The notes under the pieces: model-generated | Told to the model about the DNA's origin: nothing | Database searches by the model: none | What the model saw: only the letters and a program-made list of their open reading frames with translations | In this document: piece after piece, positions 35,413 to 46,600 of the stretch | Position numbering within the stretch: position 1 is the stretch's first letter | Layout: every line of letters starts with the position of its first letter | Program-made: the position numbers and the translations under genes | Assembly: GCA_902800435.1 (NCBI GenBank) | Contig: CADCEQ010000001.1 | Coordinates: 1-64,000, forward strand | From: an uncultured Prevotellaceae bacterium | GTDB lineage: Bacteria > Bacteroidota > Bacteroidia > Bacteroidales > Bacteroidaceae | Direction: 5' to 3' | Length of the DNA stretch: 64,000 nt

Positions 35413-37185
35413 TTATTTCGTTTTCTCATAGCTGGTATTCTCACCCGAGCCATAGACAGGGTTGGGCACCAGATTATGGTTCACCTTCATTTCCTCAATG
35501 TTGTAAGGCCAGAAGATGGCATCCATCTTCTTGAAGAAGTTCTGAGCAAACTGGCTGTTTACATCGTCACGCTTTGTAACGGCAGAGATGACAGGGTCGG
35601 TATTGCCGTTGCGCAAGCTGTAGCGTACCAGGTCGAACCAGCGCTTACCCTCAAACATAAGTTCGCGCTGACGCTCGCGCTTCACCAATTCCTCCATCAG
35701 GCTCTTCGTGTTATAGTCACCTGCTTTCAGCGTATCCTTGTCAACCAGGATGGCGTTGCAGATAGAGCGCTTGTTGATGGCATTTACGAGCGAGAAAGCC
35801 TTTTCGAGCTTTGGCTTGTTGGTAGCAATCGTAGCCGAGTCGTTTCCTTCCTTCATCTGCTGACAGAGTGCCTCGGCCTCAAGCAGCATGATGTCTGGCA
35901 GACGGTAGATAATCCACTTACTGCCATTGTTATCGGAGGCGAAACGCTCACCGTAAGTAGCGGTCATCGGTGTGTTACGGCCATTGATGTTCACAGATCT
36001 CACAGCATACTTGACAATTGCCTCGTCATCCTTGCTGGCATTCTGGAACAGACGGGCGTCGTTATAGTTCGTCTTGTCCTTTGACTCAAAGACGAGAGAA
36101 CCACTCGGCTCCTGAATGTCGCCCAGCAGGACAGAAGAAAGAGTCAGGAGACCCTTACGCGAGTTGTTATTGCCATACAAGGAACCAATGGCTGAATTTG
36201 ACAGCATACTGGTCGACTGAGGCCTGTCGTCAAAGCTCAGCTCAAAGATAGTCTCCTTACTTGCACCGTCAATGAATATCTTCTCATAAGCCGTACCGAA
36301 GTCCTTACCCTGAATCTCGTCGTTCTCAAGGGGATAACCGTTGAGGCGGGCCTCGATGGTCACACGGTTGGAGTTGTTAGCACTCATTCTGCCGTTACGG
36401 AGCAACTGTTCCTCCTCATAGAGCTTCTTGGAGTTGATAACCAAATCGGCGTACTTGATACAGTTGTCATAGTCCTTATTCCAGAGATACATCTCCGCCA
36501 ACATGGCGTAGATCGCATCCTTCGTGATGCGTCCAGTCTGATAGCGGGGCTTGTCCTCCGGATAGCGGTTCACAGCGTCGTCCTTTATCTTCTCCAAGTC
36601 AGCAATCAAGTTTTTGAGCACCGTCTCAAAGGGTGTTGCCGGAACGTCCATCACCTGGTCGTCATCGGTATAGGCCTCCTCTGAATAAGGTACGTCGCGG
36701 AACGTGCGGATGAGGTAGAAATAGCAAAGGTCACGCAGCGCCGAAACCTCGGCAATCGTGGCTCTCAGGTCACCCTCGGTGTAGCTCGGGTCAATCTCGG
36801 CCACGCCAGGTGCGTATTTCAGCACGGTGTTACAACGGTTGATGACATCGTAGAAGAGATCCCACGTCGTGTATTTGTTCATAGCCGTCAGGTTCTCCTT
36901 CAGAATGTTATAGAGGTCAACGTCGCTGTTGATGTTCTCTCCAGACTGCATATTGTCGCTTCTGGCCTCACCCCAAATAATCATTCGCCTGATGACATCT
37001 GACGACTGTAAGGCAGAATAGCAGCCTGTGACGATATTGTCAACGTCGGTCTTCTCACCCCAGAAGTCCTCCAGGATGATTTCGTTCTGCGGTTTGATTT
37101 CCAGGAAATCGGCGCAGGATACCATCCCGCAAGCCATGCAGACTGCACCTATTATATTATAATATGTCTTTCTCATAATCTTCAT
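35413..37185 (-). CDS. SusD/RagB-like outer-membrane lipoprotein
   Basis: A 590-residue SusD-family protein: acylated Cys24 (GMVSC), then the standard ADFLEIKPQNEIILEDFWG opening, helical repeats with NRCNTVLKYAPGV and EVSALRDLCYFYLIRTFRDVPYSEEA, and the C-terminal LVKRERQRELMFEGKRWFDLVRYSLRN. It is more typical of the family than the SusD at 26115. It starts 25 bases after its SusC partner. The ligand is unknown. Confidence 0.93.
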   Translation of the reverse strand: MKIMRKTYYNIIGAVCMACGMVSCADFLEIKPQNEIILEDFWGEKTDVDNIVTGCYSALQSSDVIRRMIIWGEARSDNMQSGENINSDVDLYNILKENLTAMNKYTTWDLFYDVINRCNTVLKYAPGVAEIDPSYTEGDLRATIAEVSALRDLCYFYLIRTFRDVPYSEEAYTDDDQVMDVPATPFETVLKNLIADLEKIKDDAVNRYPEDKPRYQTGRITKDAIYAMLAEMYLWNKDYDNCIKYADLVINSKKLYEEEQLLRNGRMSANNSNRVTIEARLNGYPLENDEIQGKDFGTAYEKIFIDGASKETIFELSFDDRPQSTSMLSNSAIGSLYGNNNSRKGLLTLSSVLLGDIQEPSGSLVFESKDKTNYNDARLFQNASKDDEAIVKYAVRSVNINGRNTPMTATYGERFASDNNGSKWIIYRLPDIMLLEAEALCQQMKEGNDSATIATNKPKLEKAFSLVNAINKRSICNAILVDKDTLKAGDYNTKSLMEELVKRERQRELMFEGKRWFDLVRYSLRNGNTDPVISAVTKRDDVNSQFAQNFFKKMDAIFWPYNIEEMKVNHNLVPNPVYGSGENTSYEKTK

Positions 37186-37210
37186 TTTTCAATCTACATT
37201 TATCTGTCCA

Positions 37211-40200
37211 TTAGAAGCCAATATCAATTGTGAAAGTATACTGGCGGGAACGCGGCGTCGGGTTGTTGTCCGTTGCAGGTTCTTCACCGCCGAAAGCGAT
37301 TTCCGGGTCCACACCCGTGTACTTGGTCAGCACGAACGGGTTGTTGACACTGGCATGGAACGACAGGCGGTTCAAGCCTATCCACGTCAGATACTTCTTC
37401 CTGATGGTGTACGACAGCTGGGCGTAGTTCATACGTAGATATGAACCGTCCTCAACGAAGCGGTCGCTGATCAGCGTGTTGTAGTTGCTGGTAGAACCGA
37501 ACATGGCACGAGGAATCGACGTCTTGTCGCCCTCCTTACGCCAGCGGTAGTTCACAGCCTGGCTCTGGTTGTCGTTATTGATCATGGCCTCTGCGTTCAG
37601 ACGGGCCTTGTTGATAATCTTATAACCGGTACGGTAGGTAAACTGGGTTGTGAAGCGCCAGTCGCCATAGTTCATCGAGAAACCGAAACCACCAGTCAGA
37701 GCAGGTAATGACGAACCCAGGTAGACAATGTCAAGGGCATTGATCTGACCGTCATGGTTCACATCCTCATAGATGGCGTCACCACCGTTGAAGCCTGGGA
37801 AGCTCTGGTCATGACCTGTACCGTCGACACGGTAGTCATACTTCATGCGCAAAGGCTGGTCGTTGGCATCGAGGATAATCTGTCCGTCGGCATTGGTGGC
37901 CACAGGAGCTGTCTTACCATCGGCCTTGAACTTCTCCCAGTAGTCATAAATCTGCTGTCTGCTCATGCCGGCAACGGCATTCTTGAATGTGCTGTAGTTA
38001 TACTGGTAGACGCCGAGACACTTGAAGCCGTAGACTGCACCGAACGGGTTGTTCAGCTGCACGCGGCGCAGGGTCTCACCGTTGGCATAGCCGTAGATAG
38101 AGTTCTTCTGATTCAGGATGTACTCATCAAGTTCGAGGATTTCATTACGGTTGTTACCGAAGTTGACGTTGACATCCATCGAGAACTTACCCTTCTGGAT
38201 GACACGGTTAGAACTGATGTGGAACTCCCAACCGATGTTGCGCATCTTACCGTTATTATGATAAGGAACGGTCTTATATCCGGCATTCGAGGGAATGCGG
38301 AAACTGCTCATCAGCATGTCCTTTCTCGTTCTGCTATAGGCATCGACACCGATGTTCAGGCGATTGTCAAAGAAACCGAGGTCGGCACCGAGATTGATTT
38401 CATCCTGCAACTCCCACTTCAGGTCAGTCAGACGGATGTTCAACGGCTTCATGGACGACATGTCGATATAGCGGTCAGCCTTACCATACTTCGACGTATA
38501 GAGGTAGTTCTGACCAGGCTCGTTACCTGTACGTCCCCAACCCGGACGGAGGGCGAACATCGACAGAAACGGCTTCAGCTTCTGCATCCAAGGCTCGTCA
38601 CTGACAATCCACTTCAGCGAAACAGAGGGGAAGTAGCCCCAACGGCTGCCAGGACCGAACTTCGTCGTTCCGCTGATATTCAGCGTGGTCAGAATAACAT
38701 AGCGTCCCTTGTAGCTATAGTTGGACTGGAAAGCATAGCGCATCGAGCGCCACTGGTTGAAGTTAGAGCCCATGTCGTTGATGATGCCACCTGCTGACGG
38801 GCTGACGATAACCTGGCCTGTGGAAGGCAGTCCGTAGCCCGATGTCGACTGGCTGATGGATGAACCTGAATTCAGTTCGAAGCGTCCCATCAACATCCAT
38901 GAGTGATCTTTGTTTTTGAAGGCTGGCGTCAACACCAATCTCTGCTGGGTATTGAACGTCACACTCTTCGACGAGCTGTTCGATGAGGTGTTCACGCCTG
39001 TGTTGTTATACAGGACGCTCCTCAGTTCCCAAGGATAGAAAGAGTCGTTGTAGCCATTGCTGATATTCATGTAGACCGAACCGCGATACTCCAAGCGCCA
39101 GTGGTCATCGTCAAGTCCTAACAGGTTGTAGTTGATAACCAGCTCAGGGTTCATATCGTAGTTGCGCTGCTGGTTCTTAGCCAGGTGAGCCGAGGCCACC
39201 GGGTTGACCATGCTGCGCTGGTCGTTGGCAAACACCTCCGAGCCAATATACGGTCCGCTCTGGATCATGTTGTAGTACTTGTCCGTGTTCTCGCCCGTGA
39301 CGGGGTCTTTCTCGTAGATGCTCATGTTCGGCATCTTGCGGCGGGCGATATCCAACAGACCGTCAGAGTTACGGTCGTTCTTCGTGTAGGTCATCGAGAA
39401 GTTGGTCTGAACGCGGATACGCTCTGACACGTTATAGTCAAGAGCAACACGGGTTGACAGACGGTTCAGCACCTGCTCAATCATCGTACCCGTCTCGTGG
39501 TCGTAACCGGCACCGATACGGAAGGTAGCCTTCTCACCACCACCCTGGATAGTAACGTAGTGGTTCTGGCGGATACCGGTCTGGGTGACAGCATCACGCC
39601 AGTCGGTATTGTCGCGGAACTGGCGCCACTCTGAGAAGCCGCCCGTTGCGTCAAGGTAGTTGATTTCCGGGATACGGTTCTGGCTGGCGGCATTGTCGTC
39701 CTGACGGGGGTTGAAGTACGACTCCTTCAGCATCATTGTGTAGTCGTCACCGTTCAGCAGGTCGTAGCCCTTAGGCTGGTGGGTGGCGGTGAGCTTCAGT
39801 GAGTAGGTCACACGGGGTTTACCGCGGACACCACGCTTGGTAGTAATCTCAATGACACCGTTACCACCCTGCGAACCGTAGATAGCCGTTGCGGCGGCAT
39901 CCTTCTTCACCGTAATCGAGGCAATGTCCTCAGGGTTGATGTTCAGCAGCTCGGCGAACTTCTCGTTGTTGGCTCCTGCCAGGTCGAAGTTGCTCATATC
40001 CACGTTGCGGATGTTACCGTCGATCACAATCAGCGGGTTCGAGTCGGTCAGGTTCGAGAGTGAACCGGCACCACGCAGACGCATGGTAGAACCGGAACCC
40101 AGGTCACCAGAGTTACCTACGATGTCAAGACCGGCCACACGACCCTGCAGGGCTTCGTCGACCGACGTGAACGACAGACCTTCGAACTCCTTCATCGAGA

Positions 40201-40600
40201 CGGTCTGAGTAGCGTAGGAGATTTCGCGCTCGGGGATGGGCAGGCCAGGACCCGTGGCACGTCTCTTCGACTGAACGACGACTTCCTTGATCTGAGTCTT
40301 CGAGGTCATCTTCAGGTTGTACGTTGTCTTGTTGATAGGCTGGGTCACAGTCTGCAGACCGACATAGCTGAAGCGGATCTTGTCCTTCGGATTCTTAATC
40401 TTCATAGTAAAGTTACCGTTCAGGTCGGTGATGGCAGAGTTGATGATACGACCGGTACCGTCAATCTCGCATACCGTGGCTCCCATCAGCGGTCCCATGT
40501 CGTCGCTCAGCGTACCGTGGACCGATGTTATCGTCTGTGCACCGGCTGTCGTTGCTGCCAACAGCATCAGTGTCATCATGATGGTTTTCAGTATTTTCAT
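37211..40600 (-). CDS. SusC-like TonB-dependent outer-membrane receptor
   Basis: A 1129-residue receptor: signal peptide 1-22, a carboxypeptidase-regulatory-like domain (about 27-100, ending IRFSYVGLQT), a TonB-box-like stretch IKEVVVQSKRRA, a plug (about 125-265) with LQGRVAGLDIVGNSGDLGSGSTMRLRG in two parts, LIVIDGNIR and AAATAIYGSQGGNGVIEITTKRG, and a barrel ending SDRFVEDGSYLRMNYAQLSYTI. It follows the first FAS1 gene by 17 bases and precedes its SusD by 25. It is not a close copy of the SusC at 28046, so the operon carries two different import complexes. Confidence 0.94.
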   Translation of the reverse strand: MKILKTIMMTLMLLAATTAGAQTITSVHGTLSDDMGPLMGATVCEIDGTGRIINSAITDLNGNFTMKIKNPKDKIRFSYVGLQTVTQPINKTTYNLKMTSKTQIKEVVVQSKRRATGPGLPIPEREISYATQTVSMKEFEGLSFTSVDEALQGRVAGLDIVGNSGDLGSGSTMRLRGAGSLSNLTDSNPLIVIDGNIRNVDMSNFDLAGANNEKFAELLNINPEDIASITVKKDAAATAIYGSQGGNGVIEITTKRGVRGKPRVTYSLKLTATHQPKGYDLLNGDDYTMMLKESYFNPRQDDNAASQNRIPEINYLDATGGFSEWRQFRDNTDWRDAVTQTGIRQNHYVTIQGGGEKATFRIGAGYDHETGTMIEQVLNRLSTRVALDYNVSERIRVQTNFSMTYTKNDRNSDGLLDIARRKMPNMSIYEKDPVTGENTDKYYNMIQSGPYIGSEVFANDQRSMVNPVASAHLAKNQQRNYDMNPELVINYNLLGLDDDHWRLEYRGSVYMNISNGYNDSFYPWELRSVLYNNTGVNTSSNSSSKSVTFNTQQRLVLTPAFKNKDHSWMLMGRFELNSGSSISQSTSGYGLPSTGQVIVSPSAGGIINDMGSNFNQWRSMRYAFQSNYSYKGRYVILTTLNISGTTKFGPGSRWGYFPSVSLKWIVSDEPWMQKLKPFLSMFALRPGWGRTGNEPGQNYLYTSKYGKADRYIDMSSMKPLNIRLTDLKWELQDEINLGADLGFFDNRLNIGVDAYSRTRKDMLMSSFRIPSNAGYKTVPYHNNGKMRNIGWEFHISSNRVIQKGKFSMDVNVNFGNNRNEILELDEYILNQKNSIYGYANGETLRRVQLNNPFGAVYGFKCLGVYQYNYSTFKNAVAGMSRQQIYDYWEKFKADGKTAPVATNADGQIILDANDQPLRMKYDYRVDGTGHDQSFPGFNGGDAIYEDVNHDGQINALDIVYLGSSLPALTGGFGFSMNYGDWRFTTQFTYRTGYKIINKARLNAEAMINNDNQSQAVNYRWRKEGDKTSIPRAMFGSTSNYNTLISDRFVEDGSYLRMNYAQLSYTIRKKYLTWIGLNRLSFHASVNNPFVLTKYTGVDPEIAFGGEEPATDNNPTPRSRQYTFTIDIGF

Positions 40601-40617
40601 GCGATAGTCCTCCTCTC

Positions 40618-43398
40618 TTAGTTATTAAGTGATTCTTTCACTACGTCGCGCCAAGGTTTCATTTGCTCGTAGAACAGCGGACCGTCGATCAGGTGAACGA
40701 CGACGTCGCTGGCCATGAACTGGCGAGAGCCGTCGAACCAGTACTCGCGGCAGATGTTATTGAAAAGACCTTCCTTGGCAACCACGTTGCGCGTATTGCC
40801 AACCTCGTCAGTCACTGTCATCTGAGTAGGTGAACTGATAACCGTCAGCGGGCTGAATCGACCCGTTTCCAAGTTGCGCTTCATGCTCTCATACTTGTTG
40901 TCGCCGTCGGTAGCCATGGCCATGCCAAGTGCTACTGAGTGGTCCTGAATATGATAGCGGATGAAGTTAGTGACAATATCCTTGACGATGGTCTTCACCT
41001 TCTCGCGCTGGGCCGTCAGGTCCTTCTCAGCGGTAAGTTCCCCATACCAGCCCTCAGCCCTACAGATAGAGTCGAGCACCTCATCGTTCTCGTCGCCCAT
41101 CTCCAATTCATCAGCTGTTGGCAGGATCTTGTCGTCCTGCAACTTCTTGATGGAAGCATTTGACGGAACGTAGGCCGTATAGTTATAGTTGTCGAAGAGA
41201 CGCATGTTCTTGTTGTTACGGTCGCTGAGACCGGCCTTGTACTTACCGTTTCTACCGAGCGTCGGCGAAAGCAGGTCGCAATAGTCGTTCTCCAGGAGTT
41301 CAAGGTACGAGGTGTACTCCTCATGCTTCTTCAGCGTCATGTAGAACGACATCTCGCTGGGCATCGGCACCATATCCTCCAACTGGTAGCTCACACCGTT
41401 AACCTTGTTGTAGGTTTCAACGACGGGAATAGACCTGTGCTGGTGCTCAATCTGCCAGCCGCCCTCGAAGCGCAGCTTCCCGTCAGCACCCTTGGTGGCA
41501 CGAACCAGACTGCCACCCTTGGTCTTGAAGTAGTTGTATCCTTCGTTCACATAGTCCTCAACCGTCTTACTCTTGTCAGGCATGACGATGATCAGACCGT
41601 CAATCATGCTTTCCAGAAGCGGGTTGGTAATCGTCTGTGCCACAGCGCCACCGGGAGCAAGCTCCTCCTTCGTGATATTACCTTCGGCATCGACCGTGCC
41701 CCTGTAGCGTCTGGTCTGTACGCGCTGGTTCGGTCGCTTGGTCAGGTCGTAGTAGAACTCAAGCACCTCGACATTGTCCACCAGCACGCTGTCCTCACCC
41801 TCATTGATAGGAACATACTTGGAACCGGCTCCGAAGCTCTTCGGATCCAGATAGGTAAGCATGGCATCGTTGGTGGGAAGCAGGACGGCGTATTTAGAGT
41901 CCATAGAGAGCAGGTAGGGCTGGAAGTTGAAGGCCGTGAAGTCGGAGGCATTCTCAGCACCAGTCAGTGCCCAGTAAATGACACTCATCGACGTCTTGTG
42001 GGCCGTGGCGGGGAAGAGCACCGACTGGAACTCTGCCGGCGGGAACACCTTGTTCACCATGTAGACCACACCGTTACAAGCCATGAAGCAGGAGTCAATG
42101 TCGGCCATTGTTATGCCGAGCGGCTCCTTGGCATCGTTCAGCACGTGGCTGAACTTAGTGGGCACAGTCTCTGAGAACGTCGACAGCATGTTCACGTTAA
42201 TCAGCGTTGCCAACGTGTTATTGGGCAATGAGTCGATGACACCGTACTCGTTCTGGAGCTCCAGACCGCCGGTGTTCCACCATTCCTCAAGCGCAGCATT
42301 GGTAGGCACAATCATAGCACCGGCGTCATTGTGGACGTCGTTGCGCTGGTTGGCGTCGATATACTGGTTCCAGCCCGGGTCGAAGCGCAGCAACGACTCC
42401 TTGACGGGGTCACCATTGTCGTAGTGGTCGTTCACTTCGACGGCGTTGGTGTTCACGTTATAGGCGCGCTGGCTGAAGTAGCGCAGTATGAAAACGGAGT
42501 CCTCATTATTATATATACGGTTATACTCTCTCGTTCCTACGGGGTAGTAGTAAGGTGCCGAGAACTGGTCGAGCAGTTCACCCCACTTCGACATACTGGG
42601 ATGCTGGTGGATGACTTCTGCCATGTTAGGACTCGACTCAATGACGCCCGACACTTTCTGGATGTAACCGTTCTTACAAGTGATGTCGCGCTCAATTACC
42701 TTCTTACCGTTCACCCAGGCATCGGCGATGTTGTCCGAACCGTGGTTCGACAGGATGGCCAAGTCCTCATTGGTGATGTTGTTGTACTGCATGTAGGTCG
42801 GCAGGAAGTGAATCATCGGCGCCGTAGTGGCATCCTTGAAGATGGGGACGCCCTTGCCGCCTGCCTTGAGTGCTGCCCAGGCTGGTGTGTTCGGCATAAC
42901 CGAGGGCTTCATGATGTAAACAGAGTCATAGAGACTCAATGCCGTCTCACGACGCATGGTACGACCCAGCTCGGGAGCACCGGCGTCGCCTTCCGACTTG
43001 GCATTCGACATCAACTCAATCAGGTAAGCATTGTTCACCATCGAGTTGTTCAGCAGAAGTCGCTTCTGGGCGGCAGTCAGCTGCTCATAGCTGCGAACAC
43101 CCCAGGAGTTGCCCTTGAACCATTCCGCGTAAGCTGCATCGTCGGCAGCAAACAGAGTTTTCGAACCCGTGTGACTCAACACGTCCTTCTGTCCCAGCTC
43201 GTCGACAAGCCTTAGCACGACCGTGTAGTTTCCGTCTTCCTGCAACCGTTCATAGATTGAGTTGCCCAGCCACGAAGGCTGACCGGTTAGCAGAATGTCG
43301 TCGTCCTTACACGAGGTCAACGCCCAGACACTCATCAGCAAGCCGCAGGTGACCAGAGCCACTCGTCGTCCTTGTCTTACGAATTGTCCTTGTTTCAT
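40618..43398 (-). CDS. Large fasciclin (FAS1) domain lipoprotein, first gene of the SusCD/FAS1 operon
   Basis: A 926-residue lipoprotein (acylated Cys30 in WALTSCKDDD, with the acidic run that favours surface exposure). FAS1-like blocks: SIYERLQEDGNYTVVLRLVDELGQKDVL...TLFAADDAAYAEWF (about 45-100), another with AMIVPTNAALEEWW (about 355-370), another with YAVLLPTNDAMLTYL (about 505-520) and a fourth with YTAYVPSNASIKKLQ (about 740-755). So there are probably four FAS1 domains in tandem. Four FAS1 units are also usual in animal periostin-type proteins, but no relation is implied. Leads the seven-gene unit; the gap upstream (243 bases) must hold the promoter, but I could not place a convincing -7 box. 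Confidence 0.8.
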   Translation of the reverse strand: MKQGQFVRQGRRVALVTCGLLMSVWALTSCKDDDILLTGQPSWLGNSIYERLQEDGNYTVVLRLVDELGQKDVLSHTGSKTLFAADDAAYAEWFKGNSWGVRSYEQLTAAQKRLLLNNSMVNNAYLIELMSNAKSEGDAGAPELGRTMRRETALSLYDSVYIMKPSVMPNTPAWAALKAGGKGVPIFKDATTAPMIHFLPTYMQYNNITNEDLAILSNHGSDNIADAWVNGKKVIERDITCKNGYIQKVSGVIESSPNMAEVIHQHPSMSKWGELLDQFSAPYYYPVGTREYNRIYNNEDSVFILRYFSQRAYNVNTNAVEVNDHYDNGDPVKESLLRFDPGWNQYIDANQRNDVHNDAGAMIVPTNAALEEWWNTGGLELQNEYGVIDSLPNNTLATLINVNMLSTFSETVPTKFSHVLNDAKEPLGITMADIDSCFMACNGVVYMVNKVFPPAEFQSVLFPATAHKTSMSVIYWALTGAENASDFTAFNFQPYLLSMDSKYAVLLPTNDAMLTYLDPKSFGAGSKYVPINEGEDSVLVDNVEVLEFYYDLTKRPNQRVQTRRYRGTVDAEGNITKEELAPGGAVAQTITNPLLESMIDGLIIVMPDKSKTVEDYVNEGYNYFKTKGGSLVRATKGADGKLRFEGGWQIEHQHRSIPVVETYNKVNGVSYQLEDMVPMPSEMSFYMTLKKHEEYTSYLELLENDYCDLLSPTLGRNGKYKAGLSDRNNKNMRLFDNYNYTAYVPSNASIKKLQDDKILPTADELEMGDENDEVLDSICRAEGWYGELTAEKDLTAQREKVKTIVKDIVTNFIRYHIQDHSVALGMAMATDGDNKYESMKRNLETGRFSPLTVISSPTQMTVTDEVGNTRNVVAKEGLFNNICREYWFDGSRQFMASDVVVHLIDGPLFYEQMKPWRDVVKESLNN

Positions 43399-43557
43399 AC
43401 TTTTTTAGATTTTTAATATTGTTACTTATATATTGTTTTGTCGGTTTATTCTCTTTCAAGTGGTCAGACCGCAGGCGGTCCGGCTGGTTGTTCGTGTTTT
43501 CACAATATTATATATATAATAAGGTGTAAGGTATGGTTAATGAAAAACAAAGGAACC
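43399..43557. other. Leader region of the FAS1/SusCD operon
   Basis: A 159-base stretch between the FAS1 start and a terminator. It is AT-rich around 43500-43520 (an alternating TATATATAA run) and holds TGGTCAGACCGCA and GCGGTCCGGCTGG with partial dyad symmetry around 43462-43487. No TAnnTTTG box is convincing, so the promoter may need a special sigma factor or activator. Confidence 0.35.
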
Positions 43558-43582
43558 GGAGACGGGTCTTAAGCCCGCCTCC
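43558..43582 (-). terminator. Probable terminator after the 1332-residue protein
   Basis: GGAGACGGG (43558-43566) pairs with CCCGCCTCC (43574-43582) with one mismatch. Read on the minus strand it is followed by CCTTTGTTTTTC. It lies 60 bases after the stop of the 43642 gene. Confidence 0.55.
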
Positions 43583-43641
43583 AGCCCCTTTTCCGGCTGT
43601 CAGATTTTATCTATCTGCATTGAATGATCTTCAGTAATCAA

Positions 43642-46600
43642 TTACTTTACAGTAACTTTCTGCACCTTCACAGAACCGTCGCCGAGAATCTGCTTCTGGA
43701 TGACAACACCCTTGACGGGCTTGCTGATGCGTGCACCGCTCAGGCTGAAGAACTCAACCTTCACAGGAGCGGAAGCAACAGCGCTGATGTCAGTAGAAGC
43801 GTCGCCGTCAGGCTGCTTAGTGCTGTTCTCGCCAAAGTAGTAGAGCTTGAAGTTATCGCAAACTACCCAGCTGTTGGTCACGTTCTGGTCCTTCTTGATA
43901 CCAATGGTGAGCACACCGTCGTCTCCAACCTTACAGATGACAGAGTTGGTGTAGACACCCTCGTTCGGATCGTCCATGTAGCTGCGACCACTTACCAGCG
44001 AACCAGGCATGTAGTATGTCACGTCACCGACGGTGAACTCAGCCTCACCCTCATAGCCGTAAGACTCGGTCATGGCACCCTTCATCACGTTAGCAACAGG
44101 AGCAGAGTAGACAGTGCTGTCGCCGTCGACGGCATAGACGTAAGCCATAGTAGCGGCGTTGTCAGCCACCCAAGCGTCGTAGTTCTGCTGGTTGTCACCA
44201 ACACGGCACCATGCGTCAACCGTCAGGAGGTAGGTTCCCTTAGGCAGACCCTTGATGGTCTGGAACATGTCGAAGTTAGTCTGCCAGAACTCAATAGCGT
44301 AGACGCTCTTCTGAGTGTCGTCGTTACCAAGGTTACCAGGATTGGTCCAGCCTGCAGCTGAGTTATTCCAGTCAGCATCCTCGAAGCCAGGAGTTCTGAT
44401 GACGCCTGTGCACTCCTTCGGATCGTCGTCGGTAGCCTGAGCCATGTCGTCCGGCATGTTCAGCTTGGTCATCATCAGACCAATCTGCTCAATCAGGCCG
44501 TCAACCTCTGCATCCTCGATGCTGTGGTTCTCAATACCACCGTTGATATTGTTTACAAGAGCCTTAGCCTCGCCAACTGCAGCAGACTGAGAATCGAATG
44601 TAGCATTCTCCAGATCCAGGTTAGCAGCGCTCAGCTTGGCAAACTTATCAACAGAAGCTCTGATGTCGCCTGTCAGGTCATAAACCTGAGTCAGCACGTC
44701 GAACATGGCCTTGCCATCGGTGCCGGCCAGAGCCTCAGTAGCTTTCGACTTAACCTCGTCAGCCTGAGCGAAGATGTCCTTACCCATGGGCTTGCTGGTG
44801 TCGATGCTCTTCAGAGCCTCTTCCAGAACAGGCTTCACGATGTCAGCCTTTGGCTCGCGGTAGGTCAGCTTGAAGTTATCCCAGATGCACCACCAATCCT
44901 GGTTGGCATCCATCTTCACACCAATACGGAAGGTGTCACCCTCCTTGCCAATCAGACCGTAGGCTGTGGTCTTGTACATACCGTCGAGACCAGCCTCCTT
45001 GTCAATGTGGAAGCACTGTGCAGCACCACCCATTGAATTGGGGAAGTAGTTGCCGTTAATCTCCTCCTGGGTCCAGCTCTCAACAATCTGGAACTCAGTA
45101 ATGCCGTTCTCAGCGGGAATCTCGGAGTAGACGCTGGGGAACTGGCTCATGGCATTGTTCATATAGAGGTACACGGGTGAAGGATAGTCCTCGCCAAGCT
45201 CGTCGCCCTTGTTGTAGCCAGCAACCTCGCAGCGGACATAGCCCTGAACCTCAAGCTCGTACATACCGACGGGCAGACCGGTAATCTCCTGCCAGACGTC
45301 CCACTTGTGGCAGTGCCACGACTCGAAGCAGCCATTGTAATAACCGCACTTCTCAAGGAAGGTGTCACCGTCGCCGTTGATCGGGCCGGGAGTCACGTTA
45401 CCTCCATTGATGCGGTCAACTGTCCAGCCCTGGCTGGTACCAGTGTTCTTGGTTGTGCTTGTCTCGAAGGTAGGATTCGTAATGTAACTGGTCATGTTCT
45501 TACCATCCCAGACGTCGAGCTTCGACTTCTCGACGAGTGTCTCAACCCATTCGTTAATCTTAGCCATCTCAGCCTCCAGCTCCTCGTTGGTCAGTTCAAC
45601 AGCCTCGAGAATTTCTTCTGAGTCAAAGTCACAGTAGTCGCCCAGGTCACCAATCTCAGGCTCAATATTTGCATACTGGTCGTCAACGACGTACTTGCTC
45701 TTTACTTGCTCAACCAGATCCTTCCAGTCCTGCCAGAGCTGGATGTTCTTATCAATAGCCTTGTTAGCAGCATCGATACCACTCAGTGCAGTAGCCACCT
45801 CTTCAAACGAATTAACACTGATATCTGCCTTCAGAGCCTCGTTATAAGCGTCCAAGTAAGACTTAGTGTAGATGGTACCCTCTTCAATGGTCTTCTCGCT
45901 GTAGTTCTTAATGGTCTCATCCAGATACAGCTTGGCAGCATCGGCAGCTGCACCGTAGTAGGTCAGCGTGAAGGTGTCGTAGCAGCTCCAGTTGTCCCAA
46001 GTACCCTTCATGGCTGGGTTCTTCACACCAATGCGAAGGGTTTCACCCTCTGATACGCCAACCAGAAGCTTGGTGTCGTAGTAACCCAGTTCTGCGAAGA
46101 TACGGAATGCAGAAGGATCGTTAGGAATGTAGTAAACGTTACCTGTCTCATCGTCAGTGGTGGTTGTGAAACCAGCACCAACACCCCAAGATGTTTCCGA
46201 GCCGTCCGGAGCCTCAGTAACCAGGGGTGCAAAAGCGTAGTTGAAGGGTACCTGTGTCTCGTTACCAGCTACCACAGCATAAAGCTTAGCGGCCGGGGCG
46301 ATACCATTCACCATATCAGCATAGTTGCAACGCCACATGGTCTGGGCACCCAGTGCATATACACCTGCGGGCAGACCCTCGATATCCTGATACATGTCGA
46401 ACGTAGCATTCCAGGTCTCAGCAACATTGGCAGGACCGTGAGCACCACTACCAACCATGTTAGGAGTAGAACCACTCCAACCTGAAGAGCTGGCATTGTC
46501 GAAGTTCGGGTTCACAATCTTGGAGCTCATGTCGGCAGGCTTCTCCACAGAAGCGTGGCTCTTACCCCACTCTGCGTAAGCAGCAGCAAGATCGCTCTCA

